A stretch of DNA of 64,000 bases, taken from the NCBI GenBank assembly GCA_902651635.1, contig CACRSC010000010.1:1584086-1648085 (forward strand), given 5' to 3'. Position numbers and translations under genes: made by a program. This stretch comes from Mastigamoeba balamuthi. Lineage: Eukaryota; Evosea; Mastigamoebida; Mastigamoebidae. Positions 23,530 to 33,506 of the stretch are shown one piece after another. Positions within the stretch are counted from its first letter, which is position 1. Each line of letters opens with the position of its first letter. The notes under the pieces were generated by a model. It saw nothing but the letters and a program-made list of their open reading frames with translations. It was not told the origin of the DNA and did no database searches.

Positions 23530-24210
23530 TCATAGAGAAAAGAATATCGATGCCAGCAGCAGTGGCCCTCCAACGGCCGCGTCCACAGCTGCGCCATGGC
23601 GTCCTCTCCTCCTCCTCTTCTTGTCCTCCAGCCTCCGTCTCTCTGCAGGGTCCTGCGAACCGCCATGCGGAAAGTCAGCAACTCTTGTCCGTTCCCCCGA
23701 AGAGTTGGGATGTGCCTCACCATTGCTGGGGTCGGGGCAGCAGCAGGGGCAGCAGGTGGGGCAGCCTGCGGCGGGTATCCGTAGCCGTAGTAGACGTAGG
23801 GGTTCTGCTGGGGAGCGGTCCCAGGTGCGTACACGGGCTGCTGCCCAGAGACAGAGGGGTACGCCAGAGGTGGGAGGTAGCCCGCAGGAGGGGCCTGACC
23901 CCATTCGGATGCCGGGGTCGCCAGCGGCTGCTGTGGCTGAACTGGGAAGTGCATGGGGTCTCTGTACGGGGTGTACTGATAGACCGGCATGCTGGGCACT
24001 TGCTGGGGTTGGTACGCGATCTGGGGAGCTTGCTGGGGTTGGTACACGTTCTGGGGAACTTGTTGGGGCTGGTATGCGCACGGGGGGGCTTGCTGGGGCT
24101 GATGCGTGTGTGCCTGGGGCGCTTGGGGCCGACCGATGTAGTGTGGAGGCGGGACAGTGCGCACTCCCGGTGGATGAGGCGGAGGGTAACGGGGGGCTGA
24201 GGGCTGCCAT
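23530..24210 (-). CDS. Proline/glutamine-rich tail-anchored protein, CYSTM-related (E)
   Basis: The head contains repeated YQPQQAPQ/VP units, then YPSVSGQQPVYAPG and PYVYYGYGYPPQAAPP. A GTGAGG-donor intron after PTPAM leads to DPAERRRLEDKKRRRRGR and a hydrophobic tail AAVGGPLLLASIFFSL, stop at 23530. Gene plan (Pro-rich head, one intron, charged spacer, hydrophobic tail) equals copies A-D, but the tail has lost the Cys residues. The WQPSAPRYPPP start resembles MAQPSAPYPPP of copy C, but the ATG at 24210 is out of frame with it by what looks like a two-base deletion. Either the true start is on an upstream exon, or the gene is damaged, or there is a sequence error. Confidence 0.5.
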   Translation of the reverse strand: MAALSPPLPSASSTGSAHCPASTLHRSAPSAPGTHASAPASPPVRIPAPTSSPERVPTPASSPDRVPTPASAQHAGLSVHPVQRPHALPSSATAAAGDPGIRMGSGPSCGLPPTSGVPLCLWAAARVRTWDRSPAEPLRLLRLRIPAAGCPTCCPCCCPDPSNGEAHPNSSGERTRVADFPHGGSQDPAERRRLEDKKRRRRGRHGAAVDAAVGGPLLLASIFFSL

Positions 24211-24681
24211 TTGAGCAGTGTTGTGGTGGGGAAAGGGCTTTTGGGTGAGTGCGGGTTTTGATTCTATCCCAGATCTGAAGGATAGGAGGTTTGGAATCTG
24301 TCCACAATTTCAGTTTCAAAACCTGAAACAACGGCTTCCTCAATCCTGAAACTCGCACTGATAACTCTTTCGCTCTTCAGGGACAACACGAGCATGAGCA
24401 TCTTCGAGAGCCCATGCCCTCTGGTCGACACACCGCCTGTCAAGTGCAGATCAAAAAGGCCAACGTACATGCAGTCCAAATCCAGCGATTTATCCGAAAA
24501 TACCCAAATCCATCACGCCGCTCCCCACCACGCGCCAGGCCCCCAGCGAGACTGCGCAGGCATAACTGGGCACCGTGCGATAACGCGCACATTATTGTGT
24601 GAGTGGTTGCTTGGGTACCCAATCGACAGCAGCAAAAAAGAATGCAGGCTTTGCTATTCCTCTTCCTTCCTGTTCCGCCCC
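24211..24681. other. Intergenic, no gene seen
   Basis: About 470 bp between the CYSTM-related gene and the TTC7-like stop codon. Short open frames only, without recognisable features. Confidence 0.5.
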
Positions 24682-27600
24682 TCAGTAGGTGGCGCTCGCG
24701 AGGTCGACGACCGTGCGCGGGATGCACGAGAACGGCACGACGGGCGACGTCGCCTCGAGACGCACGGCCGTCATGAAGCACTGCGCGGCCTCGCTCGCCT
24801 GCCTCTTGTCCTTGAGCATCGTGCCCATGCCGAGCCACGCCTGCAGGGGGGGGGAAGGGGAGAGAGTTGCGTTGGTGCGCTGTTGGGGCTCTTGTGGTGC
24901 CTGCGCAGTGCGTGGGGCTGAGGGGCTCACGTGGTGGCTGTAGGGGTACGAGCGCAGGATGGACAGCAGGGAGCTCTCCTCCATCAGCCTCTCCCCGCGC
25001 GCGTTGTGGAACGCAGCGACGTCGAGCAGCGTCTCCATGTGGTCCGGGTCGACGCTGAGCGCCCTCTCGTACTGCAATTCAATTGCCTCGTGAATCCGCA
25101 ATCCGCAATCCGCGCCGAGCGCACCAGAATGAGGGCCTCCTCGCTGGCGGGGGTGCCGCGCTCCATGGCCTCGATGTTGCCGCGGGCCCTCAGCAGGCCG
25201 GGCAGCAGGTCGCGCTGGCGGTCCCCCGCGCGGATGGCCGACTCGCCCGCGCTCAGGGCGACGAGCTGGTCCGAGAGCACCGCGCGGGCGTCCTCGTACT
25301 GGCCCAGCACGGCGAACGCCTCGCTCAGCGTGCAGCACAGCTCGGGCGGCAGCATCACGGCGTTGGGGTCCACGCTGGGGTCCTGGACCGTGCTCATGCG
25401 CGGTATGCCCACGTCCGCCGTCAGGCTCGCGACGCTCAGGCTGCGCCGGTCAAAGTCCGAGCGCACGTCCATCGACGGCCGGCCCTCAGAGCGTATCTCT
25501 GCGCAACGGGAGGGTGGCGTGCCCCCCACCCGTGCTGTCAGTCCTGGTGGTATACTGGGAGAGGCAGCGGACCACAGATGGCGTCCTGGGGCAGCGTGAC
25601 ATTGCGGAACGACTTGACGGACCGCTCCTCCTCGAGCCTGCGAGGCGGTGCCGAGCGGTCAGCGCGTGAAGAGGCGGGAGGGAGGGAGGGAGGGGCGGTG
25701 GTGCCTCTTGGGCGCGAGCCGGTGGAGATCGTAGCAGCGGGCCGCGACGCAGAGGCCCGTGCGGAGCGAGGAGATGGGGTCGTTGAGCTTGAGCTCGAGC
25801 TTCGCCTTGGTCGTGAGCAGCCCGATGTGGCCCGGGCAGTGCGAGAGGCCCGTCTCGATGGCGTGGCGCGCGGCGTCGTCCCACTGGCGCGCGCTGAGCA
25901 GCAGCGAGAGCAGGTTCCACGAGTCGCCGCTCGCGGGGTTGAGGTCGAGCGCCGTGTGCGCGTAGTAGAGCCCGAGGTCCAGCTCGCGCATGTCCGCGTA
26001 CTGCAGCGCCAGGAAGTGGTTGACGCTGTGGTCCGCGGGGTCCGCCACGAGCGCCGCGTGCAGGTGCCTCAGCGCCGCCGTCTGCCACTGCGCCCTCTCC
26101 TGCTGTATCTTCTCTGCGCCCGCCCAGCACCCGAGTCAGAGCAACGCGAGCGCGGGCACTGCAACTGCGCTCCCCCAGTGGCACGCGCGCGCACGCACCC
26201 TCGGCTGCGATGTGGCCCGCGGCCACGCCGGCGACGAGGTTGAAGCGCGAGACCCAGCACTTCTGCGGCAGCACGCCGAGGTCCGTCTGCGGGGCCGACA
26301 CGGCCGCGAGGCCCTGGCGCGCGAGCTCGACGGCGCGCAGGGGGGCCGACAGGGGCCCGAGGAACAGGTGCGCGGCCAGCAGCAGCGCCTCGGCGTCGCA
26401 GGGGCTCGCGGCGATGCACTGGTCGACGACGCACGCGGCGGTGCGGTTGCGGCCGGCGGCGACGAGGGCGTGGGCGAGGTGCCGCCACAGGCGGGCGTCG
26501 GGGCTCTTGTCAGCGGCCGCCGCGCGCCTCGAGGCGTCGGCCCCGCGCTCGAGCTGCCCGGCCAGCTGTGGCGCGAGGCCCGCGACCCCCCAGAGCACCG
26601 AGCCCTCGTCCACCACATCCTCCCCGAACTGCAAGGCATCGCGGCACCCTCAGAGACCGCAGAGACGGACAGACACACGGAGGCGCCGACAGAAGCGAGA
26701 GAGGCCGAGACACAACGAAGGGCGGGCACGCGAGAGACGCGTCTACGGGGAGGAGGCAGAGAGGGGGCAGGGGGACAGGAGGGCGCAGCGGTACCTTCTC
26801 GAGGAGCAGCAGCAGCATCGCAGCCTCCTCCTGGGGCGACGTCGGCGCCGGGGCGGACGACGGCGACGACGACGACGACGCGGCCGACGAGGGAACGGGC
26901 TTGGGCCACGACGGGCCCGAGCACCCGAAGAGCACCGCGTGCAGCAGGCCCCTGCAGGCCCTCGACGGCAGCTGCCCCTGCGAGCACTCGGCCAGGAACG
27001 CGCGCAGCGCCACGACGGCCTCTGCGAACCTGTCCTGGGCCAGCAGCAGCCCGGGCAGCGCCCCCAGCGACGCGGCCAGCGCTGCCCTGAGCGGCGCCGG
27101 GGCGCGGGCGCAGAGCGGAGCACCGAAGAGGCGCGTGGCCAGCGCGAGGGCCGCCGAGTGCGCGTCCGAGGCCTGCTGGGCAGCGGCGACGGGGCTCGTG
27201 TTGGAGGCCGTCAGCAGGCGGTCCAGGGCCGAGGCGCGGGCGGCCAGCGCGTCGACGGCGAAGCGCTTGTCGCGGGCAGAGGCGGTGGCGGGCAGGTCGG
27301 TCGTCGAGGCGCTGGTCAGCGGCGACAGCGCTGCGACGGCTGCGGGGGCCGAGACGGCGGCAGTGGCACACAGAGGGGGTTGGTGAGTTGNGGGGCAGGG
27401 GGACAGGAGGGCGCAGCGGTACCTTCTCGAGGAGCAGCAGCAGCATCGCAGCCTCCTCCTGGGGCGACGTCGGCGCCGGGGCGGACGACGGCGACGACGA
27501 CGACGACGCGGCCGACGAGGGAACGGGCTTGGGCCACGACGGGCCCGAGCACCCGAAGAGCACCGCGTGCAGCAGGCCCCTGCAGGCCCTCGACGGCAGC

Positions 27601-28570
27601 TGCCCCTGCGAGCACTCGGCCAGGAACGCGCGCAGCGCCACGACGGCCTCTGCGAACCTGTCCTGGGCCAGCAGCAGCCCGGGCAGCGCCCCCAGCGACG
27701 CGGCCAGCGCTGCCCTGAGCGGCGCCGGGGCGCGGGCGCAGAGCGGAGCACCGAAGAGGCGCGTGGCCAGCGCGAGGGCCGCCGAGTGCGCGTCCGAGGC
27801 CTGCTGGGCAGCGGCGACGGGGCTCGTGTTGGAGGCCGTCAGCAGGCGGTCCAGGGCCGAGGCGCGGGCGGCCAGCGCGTCGACGGCGAAGCGCTTGTCG
27901 CGGGCAGAGGCGGTGGCGGGCAGGTCGGTCGTCGAGGCGCTGGTCAGCGGCGACAGCGCTGCGACGGCTGCGGGGGCCGAGACGGCGGCAGTGGCACACA
28001 GAGGGGGTTGGTGAGTTGAGGGCGAGGGGGGTCACAGCTAGGCCTGGTCCCAGTCAGCAGTAAGGGGCGTTTGCACAAGTATGGAGCCCTCCCTTTGGGA
28101 TGGGCACTGAACAAACGAGAACATCAGGGAACGAGCACATCAGATTCCGATCATCACAGATACCAGGATCTCTTAGTTCCACAAATATCTATGCACCCCA
28201 CACTGTAATGCCCGCGTCCCCCTGTGTGTCCTCCCTCCCCCCGCCCTCCGCCTCTCCCCGTACCTTCGACGCGGCGGCCCAGCGCGCACTCGGCGCGCGC
28301 GAGCACGGCGAGGACGTCGGCGCCCGCCGAGGACTGGCCCTCCCCCGAGCGCGCGATGAGCGCCTGGCGCGCGAGGGCCGCCGCCTGGGCCGCGTTGCCG
28401 CCCTCGAGCTCGCGCTCGGCCAGCAGCACCGCCTCGAACGTGGCCGCCGCGCCGTCGCTGAAGTGGCGCCGCAGCTTGGCCGCGTGCTCGGCCGCCTCCT
28501 GCCAGTTGCCCGCGCAGCGCGCGTCCTCGGCGGCCTGCTCGATCTTCTCCCTCTTGCCTGGCGTTGGCAT
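24682..28570 (-). CDS. TTC7/YPP1-like TPR protein (PI4-kinase complex scaffold)
   Basis: ATG at 28570 (MPTPGKREKIEQAAEDAR). Many exons encode TPR helices: CAGNWQEAAEHAAKLRRHF, DLGLYYAHTALDLNPASGD, SWNLLSLLLSARQWDDAARH, AFAVLGQYEDARAVLS, IELQYERALSVDPDHMETL. The segment QEEAAMLLLLLEK and the C-terminal ATSPVVPFSCIPRTV match the TTC7 family (TTC7 has EEALLLLL and LEASSPV.PF.IIPR at the same places). TTC7 with EFR3 and FAM126 brings PI4KIIIalpha to the plasma membrane to make PI4P; the yeast counterpart is Ypp1. The assembly shows one internal exon twice (27392-28018 and 26764-27390) around an N; the real gene probably has it once. The stop is at 24682. Confidence 0.8.
26764..28018. repeat. 627-bp exact repeat around N at 27391 (contig overlap)
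   Basis: 26764-27390 and 27392-28018 appear identical base for base and are separated by one N. The repeat begins mid-intron and ends mid-intron and includes one whole TTC7-like exon. This is the mark of overlapping contig ends placed side by side rather than merged. The alternative, a perfect recent tandem duplication with the N exactly at the junction, is much less likely. Confidence 0.85.
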
Positions 28571-29025
28571 CCCCGTTGCGCGCTTTGTTTTTTTACGATG
28601 TGATTTGTGCGCCGATATCTTCTCTGTGTGTGTCCCTGCCTCTGTATCTTCTATTTCCCCAACAGATCGCACAACATACTTGTTCGGGCTGCACCCGAGG
28701 CCCAGGCACGGTAGAAGTGCTTGCCGATAGCGTGGCTTGCCTCGGGCATGCGTGCGGTTTGGCGAGTAGCTGGGACTGTCCGTTTTCACTACCCAGAGAA
28801 GAATCAGAAAAACGGGCTGCACCACGGTGCCCTCGGAGGCCAGCGGGCGATCAGCCCGGTGCAAAGTGCGCCCGCTGCCTGGCCAGCCAGCCACGCTGCA
28901 GGCGGGTGCGGCGCATGGGGGGTCGGGTATGGGGGGGTTCGCCATATTTAAAAAATTGTGTTGGTGTGAAGGTGGAAGAAGAGCGGTGCTGATGGTGCAG
29001 TCGCGGTCGCCAGAGGGTCGCGCTC
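28571..29025. other. Intergenic, no gene seen
   Basis: 455 bp between two leftward genes. It contains T-rich patches near 28584-28594 and 28950, and no coding signature. Confidence 0.5.
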
Positions 29026-29595
29026 TCACAGGTTCTCGACGAGCCAGTCGAGGCCCTCCTTGAGCCCAGCGCCCGTCAGGCCGCTGCAGGGCAGCACCGT
29101 CACGGGCCTGCCCGAGAGGCCCTGCAGGCCCATGGCCTCTGCGACCTTGTCGGCCGGGGCGGCGCCCGGGAGGTCCTGCTTGGTCGCCAGCACGAGCAGC
29201 GGGGCGCTCGCGACCTGCTCGGCGCCCAGGACGCCGCGCAGCTCGGCGGCGGCCTCCTCGAACCGCGCGGAGTCGGCGCTGTCGACGACAAAGACGAGCG
29301 CCTCGGTCCGCGTGTAGAAGTGCTTCCAGAGCTCGCGCTTGTCCGGGGCGCCGCTGAGGTCCATGACGCTGAGGTGCAGGCCGCGGTGCACCACGTAGTC
29401 GGCGTTGAACGCGATCGTCGGCATCGCCACCTCGTCCAGCGGGTCCTCGACCGGCGCCGAGCAGCAGCAGAACGGGAACCCGCGCCGCGCGGTCCGCCGG
29501 CACATGCGCCGCATCGCCAGCGTCTTGCCCGCGCTGTCCAGGCCCACCATCAGCGCGCACAGCTCCCGCGAGCCCCCCAGCGCCTGCCACGTCAT
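29026..29595 (-). CDS. Divergent ARF-like small GTPase
   Basis: A single-exon protein of 189 residues from the ATG at 29595 (MTWQALGGSREL). The frame is open for 29 more codons upstream. G1 is GLDSAGKT and the switch I region PTIAFNAD, both typical of ARF/ARL proteins. Switch II reads MDLSGAPDKRELWKHFYT: the WDxGGQ motif is altered and the catalytic Gln is missing. G4 is ATKQDLPGA with Thr in place of the Asn of NKxD, and G5 is CSGLTGAGL. No N-terminal Gly for myristoylation. An insertion of Cys-rich sequence (RRGFPFCCCSAPVEDPLDE) lies between G1 and switch I. It may bind nucleotide but is unlikely to hydrolyse GTP normally. Confidence 0.75.
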   Translation of the reverse strand: MTWQALGGSRELCALMVGLDSAGKTLAMRRMCRRTARRGFPFCCCSAPVEDPLDEVAMPTIAFNADYVVHRGLHLSVMDLSGAPDKRELWKHFYTRTEALVFVVDSADSARFEEAAAELRGVLGAEQVASAPLLVLATKQDLPGAAPADKVAEAMGLQGLSGRPVTVLPCSGLTGAGLKEGLDWLVENL

Positions 29596-30115
29596 CTCTC
29601 TCTCCTCCCTCGGCTCGCTCTGGGTTGGCGGTGGGTGTTGGTGGGTGTCTGCGGGCGCCCGGAGCGGCGTTGGTGCAAACACGGGGTGTTGTGTGGTGAC
29701 AGACGATCTCTGAAAGAAAGTGAATCTCGCAGGGAGAATCTTGTGTGTAAAAAAGGCTCAAACTGGAGATTTGTCTCAGAGGGCGGCTTTCTGTTTTGGG
29801 AAGTTGGCTTGGGGGGATTGCAGTCACTGTGAGTGGGTGACCTCAGTTGGCGTGCGTGCATTGTGGCGTATGCATGGGAGGGGGGTTTGCGTGGTCATGT
29901 TGGCGGTGGGTGGTGGCGTTGCTCGTGGTGGGGTGTCTGGTGTACTGGTTGTGTGGCTGGCGTGCACATGGCCGGGGGTGTGTTGTTTTGTTGAGAGGGT
30001 TGGGTTGTAGGGGAGTTTGGTGGCACTTGCTTGTTGGGGGGCGACGTGCTGTTAGTGGAGAGGTGCTGGTGTAGCAGACAAGTGCCGTCGACGAGACGAC
30101 TGCGACCGGCAGTGT
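29596..30115. other. Intergenic, GT-rich strand
   Basis: 520 bp. From 29830 to 30060 the plus strand is strongly G/T-rich (GGTGGTGG, GTGGGTGGTGG runs), giving false open frames on both strands. No gene is supported. G-runs could form G-quadruplex structure 3' of the beta-helix gene. Confidence 0.5.
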
Positions 30116-32900
30116 CTACTTGTGCCCGCTGCCCGAGTGAGACCCAGAGCCCGAGCCCGACCTGGAGCCCGACTGCGAGCCGCTCCCCGAGCCAGACCCG
30201 GAGCGGCTGCCAGTGACGGACCCAGACGCGCTCCTGCTCGCCGAGCCAGACCTGCTCGCAGACCCGCTGCGCGACCCCGAGCGCGAGCGGGACGCCGAGC
30301 CAGTGCCCGTTCCCGACCTCGAGCGCGACCCAGACGCCGAGCGCGAGCGCGAGCCAGAAGCAGATCCCGAACGCGAGCGCGAACGCGAACCAGACGCGGA
30401 TCCCGAGCCCGAGCGCGACGCCGAGCCACTGGCCGACCCCGAGCGGCTCCTCGAGCCGGTCCCCGTGGCGCTCCTGCTCCTGCTGGCAGAGCCCGTCCTC
30501 GAGGTGCCCGAGTGCGACACCGACGCGCTCTCGCTGTGCGACTCGGAGTGCGAGCCGGACGCGCTGTCGTGCTTGGCCTCGGGCTGCGCAGGCGACTTGG
30601 CCGCCGGCGCCGGCGCCGCGGCAGCGGCAGCCGCCACCGCGACGGCGGCGGGCGCGGGCTCGATGGCCTCGACGGGCCTCTCGGAGGGCACGGCCACCCT
30701 CTTGGCCGACGACGCGGAGCTGCTCGACGTCGAGTGCGACGTGCCCGACTCGCTGCCGGAGCCCGTGTAGCTCGAGCCGCTGCCGCTGTCCTGGGGCTTC
30801 CCGCCGATGTTGGGCTCGCGGGGCTCCGGCAGGCTCTCCTTGCTGACCTCCTTCTGCGGCTGCTGCTCCGGCGGCGGCTTGACCATCAGCGACGGCAGCG
30901 CCTTGGACGCCTCGGGCTGCCTCGGCTCCGGTGCCGGCGCGGCCTCGACGACGGGCTTGATGGGCACCACCACGGGCGCCGGGGCAGGCGCGGGCTTCTC
31001 GGGCTGGGCGACGGGGGCGATCGGGGCCGGCATGGGCTTGACCGGCGCGGGGGCTGCGGCGTAGATCGGCTTGGTGGCAGCCATGCCGGCCGAGCGGTAC
31101 ACGTAGGCGCCGATGATCGTCTCGTCGGCGGGGATGCCCGGGTCCTCCTCGGGCTCGGCCTTCTTGAGCGCCTCGTCGTCCGTCTTGCCGTACACGAAGA
31201 GCGCGACCCAGAGGATGCCGATCAGCAGCAGGAAGCCGAAGACCGAGACGATGACCGAGGTGATGATCTCGCCGTTCTTGAAGCGCGGGAGCTGCGAGTT
31301 GCAGGTCTTGGTGATGACCGTCTTCTCGCAGGTGTTGTCCATGCAGTACTCGTTGGCGAGGAAGTTGTTGCTGATGCGCGGGCCGCGGCCGTCGGGGTTG
31401 CACCCGGTGGAGAAGGGACCCGAGATGTCGCCCCAGAAGTTGAGCTGGGCCGACTGGTCTCTCAGAATCGTATCCGAGTAGACGCGCATCGCGAACTCCG
31501 AGTGGCCGATCGCGCCGAAGTTGTTGTGCAAGAAAGTGACATCGTTCCAAGCCTTGGCATCGATTACGGAGTGCGCGTTGTCGACGTAGATTGCGGCGTA
31601 TCCCTCAGTCAGAGTATACTGAACGCCGGAGAAAACGTTTCCCTCGACGCGCACGCGCCTGAACATGCATGGCCCACTGGGACTGAAGGACAGCGCGGCC
31701 GGTACGCGTGGCTCTTCCACCGTGCCGTAGATCAACGTCCCAAAATCCTGGAACTTGTTGTTCAGGACTTCCACATCGACGGCAGTGTTGAGCTCGACGC
31801 CCAGTCCCTGTAGCCGCCAACCCCGTTGGTTTAGAGCACGAGGAATGCGCGTTGGCGCTGCGAACCGTGAAGGTGTTGCCCTGGATGAAGGCGCCTCCGT
31901 CGACACCTCTGTCCGCCGCGGGGATTTGGAGGATAAAGACACCGCCGCCCATCGTCTGGCACCCCACAATGTCCAGGCCCGAATTCGTGTTGACGCGCAC
32001 CGCGCACGACCCAGTGGGTGACGACGTGTTAGCGCCCTTGAAGATGCACTGGCTGAACGCGAGTCTGCCCGGTGACGCGGTGGAGTTGGTGGCGATCTTC
32101 ACGAAGTCGCCCGAGCTCACGGTGGCGCGGTTGTCGAACACGCATTTCTCGAACCTGAGGCCCTTACCGGAGATGGCGGGCTCCCCTCCGACCACAGGCC
32201 CGATGGTCCCGGCCTTCAAGGCGAACACACAATCGACGAACGCGACACCGTTGAGGGCGGCGGTGCCCATGTCGACGGCCTTGGTGCCCGAGACGAGCCA
32301 CTGGATGTTCGTGAAGTTCACGTTGTTGTACTTGACGGTCGTTTTGAATGTCAGCGTCCCGCGCATCTGGACCTTGTTGAGGGTGTTCTTGGCCGCGGCC
32401 TGCAGCGACACGGACTTGTTCAGGGTGACCGACTCGGAGAATGATCCGACGAGCATGATCGTGTCCCCGTCTAAGCCCCCCACCGGCGATCAGCGGAGGC
32501 CGCAGGCAGTGGCGGCGCTGAGGGGCGTGCAACGCACCCGAGGCTTTGTTCAGCGCCTCCTGGATGGTTGCGAAGGGGAATGACTCGTTGCCGCTGGCTG
32601 GGACAACAGCCTTGCCTGGGTTCACATAGATGTACTTGCTGCAAAGCGCCTTCGTGTCAGTCTGGCGGGGGACAAGAAGAGAAACCCGCTCCCGTCGATG
32701 GCAAAAGAGGACACCCACCCGAATTGAATTCGAAATTAGACCTTAATTATAGACCACGATCAAGAAAAGCCGAGAAGCGCGGCAGAAACCCCCCCAGAGG
32801 GTGCGCTGGGGGGAGGTGGGGGGGGGGGGGGCGGCGCTACGCACGCCGAGGCCAGCGCGACGAGGATCGCCAGCACGGGAACAAGAGGAGTGCGCGCCAT
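30116..32900 (-). CDS. One-pass membrane protein with beta-helix ectodomain, paralogue 1
   Basis: ATG at 32900 opens a signal peptide (MARTPLVPVLAILVALASA). The ectodomain is a right-handed beta-helix (pectin-lyase-like fold): FATIQEALNKASG, then NNKFQDFG, VEGNVFSGV, HNNFGAIGHSEF and LNFWGDISGPFS, the last close to the N-W-W-G-D-x-S-G-P turn of bacterial beta-helix proteins. After a Cys-pair segment, GEIITSVIVSVFGFLLLIGI is the transmembrane helix. The cytoplasmic part begins KTDDEALKKAEPEEDPG, then is Pro/Ala-rich, then ends in about 150 residues of Ser/Gly/Arg repeats (SGSASGSRSRS) finishing GSGHK. The small introns are in the ectodomain. It may bind or act on polysaccharide; catalytic residues cannot be judged. 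Confidence 0.8.
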
Positions 32901-33189
32901 GGCGTGGACGGGGAGGAAAACGTGTGGACGACTAAGCGACAGGACTTGTGCTTCTGCGCGGCTGGCGTTGGGCGGCGGGTGTACAAGACGGTGGTGGACT
33001 CGTCTCTCGCGGAGGCAGGCGGGGTTGGCGTCCGAGGGGCCGGCGCGGCGCTAATTGAGAAGAAAAAGTCCCCTTTTTGCTTTTTTCACAACGATATCCC
33101 CCGTGACATCACATCCTCCACGTCACTTTTATTTTCATGCTTTCATTTTCTGTCCACACACGGGAGGGTATCAGTGTGTTGATACCATT

Positions 33190-33505
33190 CAGAACGACTC
33201 ACGGGAGGGAAGCCAGGCACAGAGCGAGCGACGGGACCAGCAGCGAGGCGATGGAGTCGGCTGTGTCGTCGCCGCCGTCGTCTATGCCCGCGCTCGTCCT
33301 GTTGAACTGGGCCGTGCCTGCGATGAGGCTGGGGCTCTTGGGCAGCGACGCTATGGGCGACGTGAAGCTCTTATCCACGATGCACTCTCCCGAGGTCGTG
33401 CAGAGCTCTATCGAGCACGGGCACGTCACTGCATCACCTGCTCGGAGACGTGAGCCCAAGATACGTGCGGGCGAAAGGCCTGGCTCCATACCAGAGTGCT
33501 TCCAG
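33190..33505 (-). CDS. 3' end of a second expansin-like gene, cut by contig end
   Basis: This matches the last exons of the expansin-like gene at 35620-35930 with a few percent differences: YWKHSG, the 56-bp-class intron, then CPCSIELCTTSGECIVD, and the C-terminal hydrophobic GPI-type signal. It stops at the N at 33506 within the YWK exon. The 3' flank (33050-33190) is also similar to 35520-35620, so it is a duplicated locus rather than a processed copy. Most of the gene lies in the unsequenced gap. Confidence 0.75.
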
Positions 33506-33506
33506 N
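33506..33506. other. Contig junction (single N)
   Basis: Left of the N is the 3' part of an expansin-like gene; right of it is the inside of a beta-helix gene. The two sides are not colinear, so an unknown length of DNA, at least the rest of one expansin-like gene and one beta-helix cytoplasmic tail, is missing here. Confidence 0.85.

Noticed and set aside
26210-27718. A 502-codon plus-strand frame opposite the TTC7-like gene
   Set aside because: Arg/Gly/Ala-rich shadow, and it crosses the N junction.
29830-30110. Small genes in the GT-rich stretch
   Set aside because: Frames are open because the strand lacks A and C; products are Val/Gly/Trp-rich with no features.
30116-30760. SR-protein splicing factor
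   Set aside because: The RS-like repeat is the cytoplasmic tail of a protein with signal peptide, ectodomain and membrane helix; no RRM is present.
30122-31813. A 563-codon plus-strand frame rich in Arg
   Set aside because: Antisense of the Ser/Gly/Arg repeat tail and beta-helix of the real gene.
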